From Gammaproteobacteria bacterium (GTDB lineage: Bacteria > Pseudomonadota > Gammaproteobacteria > Thiohalorhabdales > Thiohalorhabdaceae), in the NCBI GenBank assembly GCA_018609925.1, contig JAHEOG010000205.1, positions 1-8,116 of the forward strand: a stretch of 8,116 nt of DNA, in the 5' to 3' direction. The translations under genes and the position numbers were made by a program. Shown here piece after piece: positions 5,502 to 8,116 of this stretch. Position 1 is the first letter of the stretch, and every line of letters begins with the position of its first letter. The notes beneath the pieces were generated by a model that searched no databases, was not told the DNA's origin, and worked only from the letters and a program-made list of their open reading frames with translations.

Positions 5502-6443
5502 CTACGCCCAGCCACGGGCCTTGAGGAAGGCGGCCACCTCCTCCATCAGCCTCGCCTGTTGCGCAGGCTGATCGCCGCGATACCACGCGACCCCGGGCTC
5601 CTTGCGTAGCCAGATCCGCTGGCGCCGCGCCAGTCTGCGGGTGGCCGCCATACCGGCCGCGTTTAGCCCTTCCCGATCGATCTCCCCCTCCAGATAGGCC
5701 AGGGCCTGCCGGTAGCCCACCGCCCGCAGCGCCGGGCTGTCGGGCGGTACGCCCCGCTCCCGCAGGGCGGCTGTCTCCTCCACCAGACCCGCTTTTACCA
5801 GGCGGGGGAACCGCTGCTCGATGCGCCGGTGGAGGGCCTCGGGCGGCAGCCACAGGGCACACTTCAAGATGGGGTACGCCACGGGAACCCCCCCGGCCTC
5901 CCGCTGGAGCTGGCTAAGGGGTCGGCCGCTCAGCTCCATCACCTCCAGGGCCCGCAGCAAGCGCTGCGCGTCGTTGGGGTGGATGGCCCTGCTCGCTTCG
6001 GGATCAGCCTCGGCCAGGCGGGCGTGCAGGGCCGGCCAGCCCTCCTGTTCCCCGACCCGCCGGAGACGCTCCCGCACCTCGGGATCGCTGGCGGGCAGAT
6101 CGGCCAGCCCTTCGGCGAAGGCCCGGAAGTACAGCCCCGTTCCCCCCACCAGCAGTGGCACCCGGCCCCGCGCGAAGGCCTCCTCCGCGGCCGCCCGCGC
6201 CAGGCGGGCATATTCGCCGGCGGAGAAGCCCTCGGCCGGGTCTCGAATATCCATGAGGGCGTGCGGATACCGCCGCCGCGTTTGGGGGTCCGGCTTGGCG
6301 GTTCCCGCATCCATGCCCCGATATACCTGCGCCGAATCGGCGTTGATCAGTGCCACGGGGAAGCGATCGGCGAGGGCCAGGGCCAGCTCCGTCTTGCCGG
6401 AGGCGGTCGGGCCCATCAGGAAAACGGCGCAGCGCTCCGCCAC
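5502..6443 (-). CDS. miaA: MiaA, tRNA dimethylallyltransferase
   Basis: MiaA transfers the dimethylallyl group from DMAPP to the exocyclic amine of A37 in tRNAs reading UNN codons, making i6A, the precursor of ms2i6A. The 313-residue protein is full length. Visible motifs: P-loop GPTASGKT (11-18), NADSAQVYRGMDAGTAKP (34-51) with the family's catalytic-region Asp (D36), DIRDPAEGFSAGEY (66-78), VGGTGLYFRAFAEGL (99-113), HPNDAQRLLRALEV (155-168) and the tRNA-contacting AATRRLARRQRIWLRK region (266-281). The start is GTG at 6441-6443; GAGGGG lies 8 nt upstream and overlaps the mutL TGA. The gap to mutL is 12 nt, so the two are almost certainly co-transcribed, as in many gammaproteobacteria. A small departure is MDAGTAKP where MDIGTAKP is usual. 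Downstream, hflK follows directly instead of hfq. Confidence 0.97.
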   Translation of the reverse strand: MAERCAVFLMGPTASGKTELALALADRFPVALINADSAQVYRGMDAGTAKPDPQTRRRYPHALMDIRDPAEGFSAGEYARLARAAAEEAFARGRVPLLVGGTGLYFRAFAEGLADLPASDPEVRERLRRVGEQEGWPALHARLAEADPEASRAIHPNDAQRLLRALEVMELSGRPLSQLQREAGGVPVAYPILKCALWLPPEALHRRIEQRFPRLVKAGLVEETAALRERGVPPDSPALRAVGYRQALAYLEGEIDREGLNAAGMAATRRLARRQRIWLRKEPGVAWYRGDQPAQQARLMEEVAAFLKARGWA

Positions 6444-6451
6444 GGCGGGTG

Positions 6452-6457
6452 CCCCTC
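6452..6457 (-). promoter_or_regulatory. Shine-Dalgarno of miaA overlapping the mutL stop
   Basis: GAGGGG on the minus strand begins inside the mutL TGA stop (6456-6458) and lies 8 nt upstream of the miaA GTG. This layout suggests coupled translation of mutL and miaA. Confidence 0.5.
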
Positions 6458-8116
6458 ACTGCCCCCGGAGGAAGAAGCCGTCCAGGTCGGCCATGGACAG
6501 CTCGACGTAGGTGGGCCGACCGTGGTTGCACTGCCCGCCCCGCTCGGTGGCCTCCAGCTCACGCAGAAGGGCGTCCATCTCCTCCCGGGTGAGGGATCGA
6601 TTCACCCGCACCGAGCCCTGGCAGCCCATCTCGGCGAGCACCTCGTTCAGGGCCTCACTGACGGGGCGCTCGGAGCCGTAGCGCTCCAGGCCTTCCAGGG
6701 CGCGCTGGACCAGGGTGGGGAGGTCGGCCTCCGCGAGGAGCGCCGGCGCCTCACGAATCGCCGCCTGGCCCGGGGCGGTGGGCTCCACCCGCAGCCCCAT
6801 CCGGAGCAGGCTGGCGGACTCCTCCTCCAGAAGCGCCAATTGGCGCTCTGAGAGGCTCACGGGGACCGGAACCAGCAGGGCCTGGCGCTCGATGCCGCCG
6901 GAGTCCAGGGAGCGCTTGAGGCGCTCGTAGGTGATCCGCTCGTGGGCCGCGTGCTGGTCCACCAGCACCGCCCCCCGCTCGTTCTGGGCCAGGATGAAGG
7001 CCCCGTGGATCTGGGCGAGGGCATGGCCCAAAGGGGGGACCTCGCCCTCCGTCGCGTCGGCCCTCGGTGCCGGATGGCCCGGCCCACCCGGAGCCCGTTG
7101 CCCTTCGCCCTCCTCCGGGCCGTAGAGGGCCTGGTAGGCCCGCGGGGCCTCCCGCAGGCTCAGCGAGCCCGTGGCGGCTCCCCCCGAGCCGGCACCATCC
7201 GGCCCCATGCCCCACCCGGCCTCGCCCTGCCCCGTCCGGGAGGCCTGAGGGGGCTGCGAGCTGGGACGGGCCTGGGCCAAGGCCTGCTCCACCGTATGGC
7301 GGACAAACTCGTGGATGCGCCGGCCCTCGGCGAAGCGCACTTCCTGCTTCGTGGGGTGCACATTCACATCCACCTGCTCCGGGTCGACCTCCAGGAACAA
7401 GGCGTACACCGGGAAGCGGTCCTTGAACAGGACGTCGGTGTAGGCCTCGCCCACCGCATGGGCGATGAGTCGGTCGCGCACGGGACGGCAATTGACGAAC
7501 AGGAACTGCTGATCCCGTCGCCCGCGGGCGGCCTCGGGCAGGCCCAGCCACCCCGAGAGCACCAGGCCGTCGCCGCTGCCCTGATGCAGGTGCAGCGCCT
7601 GCTCGGCGAACCCGCGCCCGAGCAGGCGGGCAAGCCGCTGCTCGGCGTCGTCCCAGGCCTCCACCGCGGGGAGCTGCAAGTGGGTGCGCTCGTCGTGGAT
7701 CAGGGTGAAGCTCGTGTCCATGGCACCCAGGGCGGCCCGCCGGACGGTGTCCAGGCAATGGCCGAGCTCGGTCTTCTCCGTGCGCAGGAACTTGCGCCGG
7801 GCCGGGGTGTTGTGGAACAGGTCCCGGACCTCGACGGTGGTGCCCGGGGGATGGGCGGCCGGGGCGGTCTCGGGCGCGGCCTCGCCCCCGGCTTGCACTG
7901 TGGTGCCTTCGTCGCGGTCGGCGGTGCGGGTCGTCAGCCTCAGCCGACTCACGGCGGCGATGCTGGCCAGGGCCTCGCCCCGGAAGCCCAGGGTGGCGAT
8001 GCGGGTCAGGTCACCCGCTTCCGCGATCTTGCTGGTGGCATGGGGGGCCAGGGCCTTGGGGGCGTCCTCGGGGGGCATGCCGGAGCTGTTGTCGCGAACC
8101 CGGATCAGGCGGCTGC
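6456..8116 (-). CDS. mutL: MutL, DNA mismatch repair ATPase/endonuclease (5' end cut by window edge)
   Basis: MutL links MutS mismatch recognition to strand incision and excision. 552 residues are visible; the reading frame continues past 8116, so roughly the first 55 residues, including the ATP-site motif I, lie outside. Visible N-terminal GHKL parts: IRVRDNSSGM (motif II region, 8076-8093 for DNSSGM), HATSKI, GFRGEALASIAAVSRL (motif III) and GTTVEVRDLFHNTPARRKFL. A transducer domain follows, with VNVHPTKQEVRFAEGRRIHEFV. Next comes a Pro/Gly/Ala-rich linker of about 80 residues. The C-terminal dimerisation/nuclease domain contains DQHAAHERITYE (6924-6959), an exact match to the DQHA-x2-E-x4-E metal motif of endonuclease-type MutL. 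CNHGRP (6513-6530) and the ending DGFFLRGQ are typical of gammaproteobacterial homologues. This suggests MutL itself nicks DNA, without MutH. The G-to-S change in DNGxG is unusual. miaA follows after 12 nt. Confidence 0.97.
   Translation of the reverse strand, partial: SRLIRVRDNSSGMPPEDAPKALAPHATSKIAEAGDLTRIATLGFRGEALASIAAVSRLRLTTRTADRDEGTTVQAGGEAAPETAPAAHPPGTTVEVRDLFHNTPARRKFLRTEKTELGHCLDTVRRAALGAMDTSFTLIHDERTHLQLPAVEAWDDAEQRLARLLGRGFAEQALHLHQGSGDGLVLSGWLGLPEAARGRRDQQFLFVNCRPVRDRLIAHAVGEAYTDVLFKDRFPVYALFLEVDPEQVDVNVHPTKQEVRFAEGRRIHEFVRHTVEQALAQARPSSQPPQASRTGQGEAGWGMGPDGAGSGGAATGSLSLREAPRAYQALYGPEEGEGQRAPGGPGHPAPRADATEGEVPPLGHALAQIHGAFILAQNERGAVLVDQHAAHERITYERLKRSLDSGGIERQALLVPVPVSLSERQLALLEEESASLLRMGLRVEPTAPGQAAIREAPALLAEADLPTLVQRALEGLERYGSERPVSEALNEVLAEMGCQGSVRVNRSLTREEMDALLRELEATERGGQCNHGRPTYVELSMADLDGFFLRGQ

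Noticed and set aside
5408..5515. An N-terminal extension of hflK by 36 residues
   Set aside because: The extension is Arg/Pro-rich and unlike the family, overlaps the end of miaA, and ignores the Shine-Dalgarno and the conserved MAWNEPGG start at 5407.
4151..5524. A 457-codon plus-strand open frame covering all of hflK
   Set aside because: It is exactly antisense to hflK, has a low-complexity Gly/Leu/Val/His-rich translation with no recognisable motif, and is expected from strong GC bias at third codon positions.
7040..7270. Low-complexity stretch in mutL as a possible frameshift or insertion
   Set aside because: The Pro/Gly/Ala-rich segment lies between the conserved N- and C-terminal domains, where MutL proteins always have a variable linker, and the frame remains open.

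Overview
The window is a GC-rich, densely packed stretch of a bacterial chromosome in which all seven genes lie on the minus strand. Read in transcription order (right to left) they are: mutL (5' end cut by the right window edge), miaA, hflK, hflC, a small DUF2065/YjeT-type membrane protein, a GspE/PilB-type ATPase of the MshE kind, and a GspF/PilC-type platform protein (C-terminus cut by the left edge). The mutL-miaA-...-hflK-hflC-DUF2065 order is the familiar gammaproteobacterial core superoperon. The high GC, the TTG/GTG starts and an endonuclease-type MutL fit a GC-rich gammaproteobacterium without Dam/MutH-style repair, perhaps a Chromatiales/Ectothiorhodospiraceae-like lineage. That placement is inference from gene order and protein character, not a database match.

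Right part (5502-8116): MutL, the mismatch-repair ATPase, is followed after 12 nt by MiaA, the tRNA A37 prenyltransferase. The miaA Shine-Dalgarno overlaps the mutL stop. Middle (3060-5501): miaA is followed by only 94 nt before hflK, so the hfq and hflX genes usually found here are absent. This gap holds a candidate sigma70 promoter, a GC-rich stem-loop and a strong Shine-Dalgarno that fixes a TTG start for hflK. hflK and hflC overlap by 4 nt and encode the two SPFH proteins that assemble around the FtsH protease. The DUF2065 gene follows in frame with hflC, 12 nt after its stop.

Left part (1-3059): where purA (or hisZ-purA) often follows hflC-DUF2065, there is instead a two-gene secretion/pilus cassette. 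It encodes a MshE-like assembly ATPase with a textbook N-terminal c-di-GMP-binding MshEN domain and its inner-membrane platform partner. A 50-nt gap with two adjacent inverted repeats separates it from the hfl genes. The two products are expected to work together as the motor and platform of a type IV pilus/MSHA-like or type II secretion-like machine; the pilins, secretin and other parts would lie beyond the left edge if the cluster continues.

I saw no mobile elements, CRISPR arrays, tRNAs or rRNAs, and no gene-free stretch longer than 94 nt. Most of the window is conserved housekeeping DNA. The points worth a second look are the missing hfq-hflX pair, the pilus-motor genes joined to the hfl operon, the c-di-GMP receptor domain and some substitutions in the MutL ATP-binding region.
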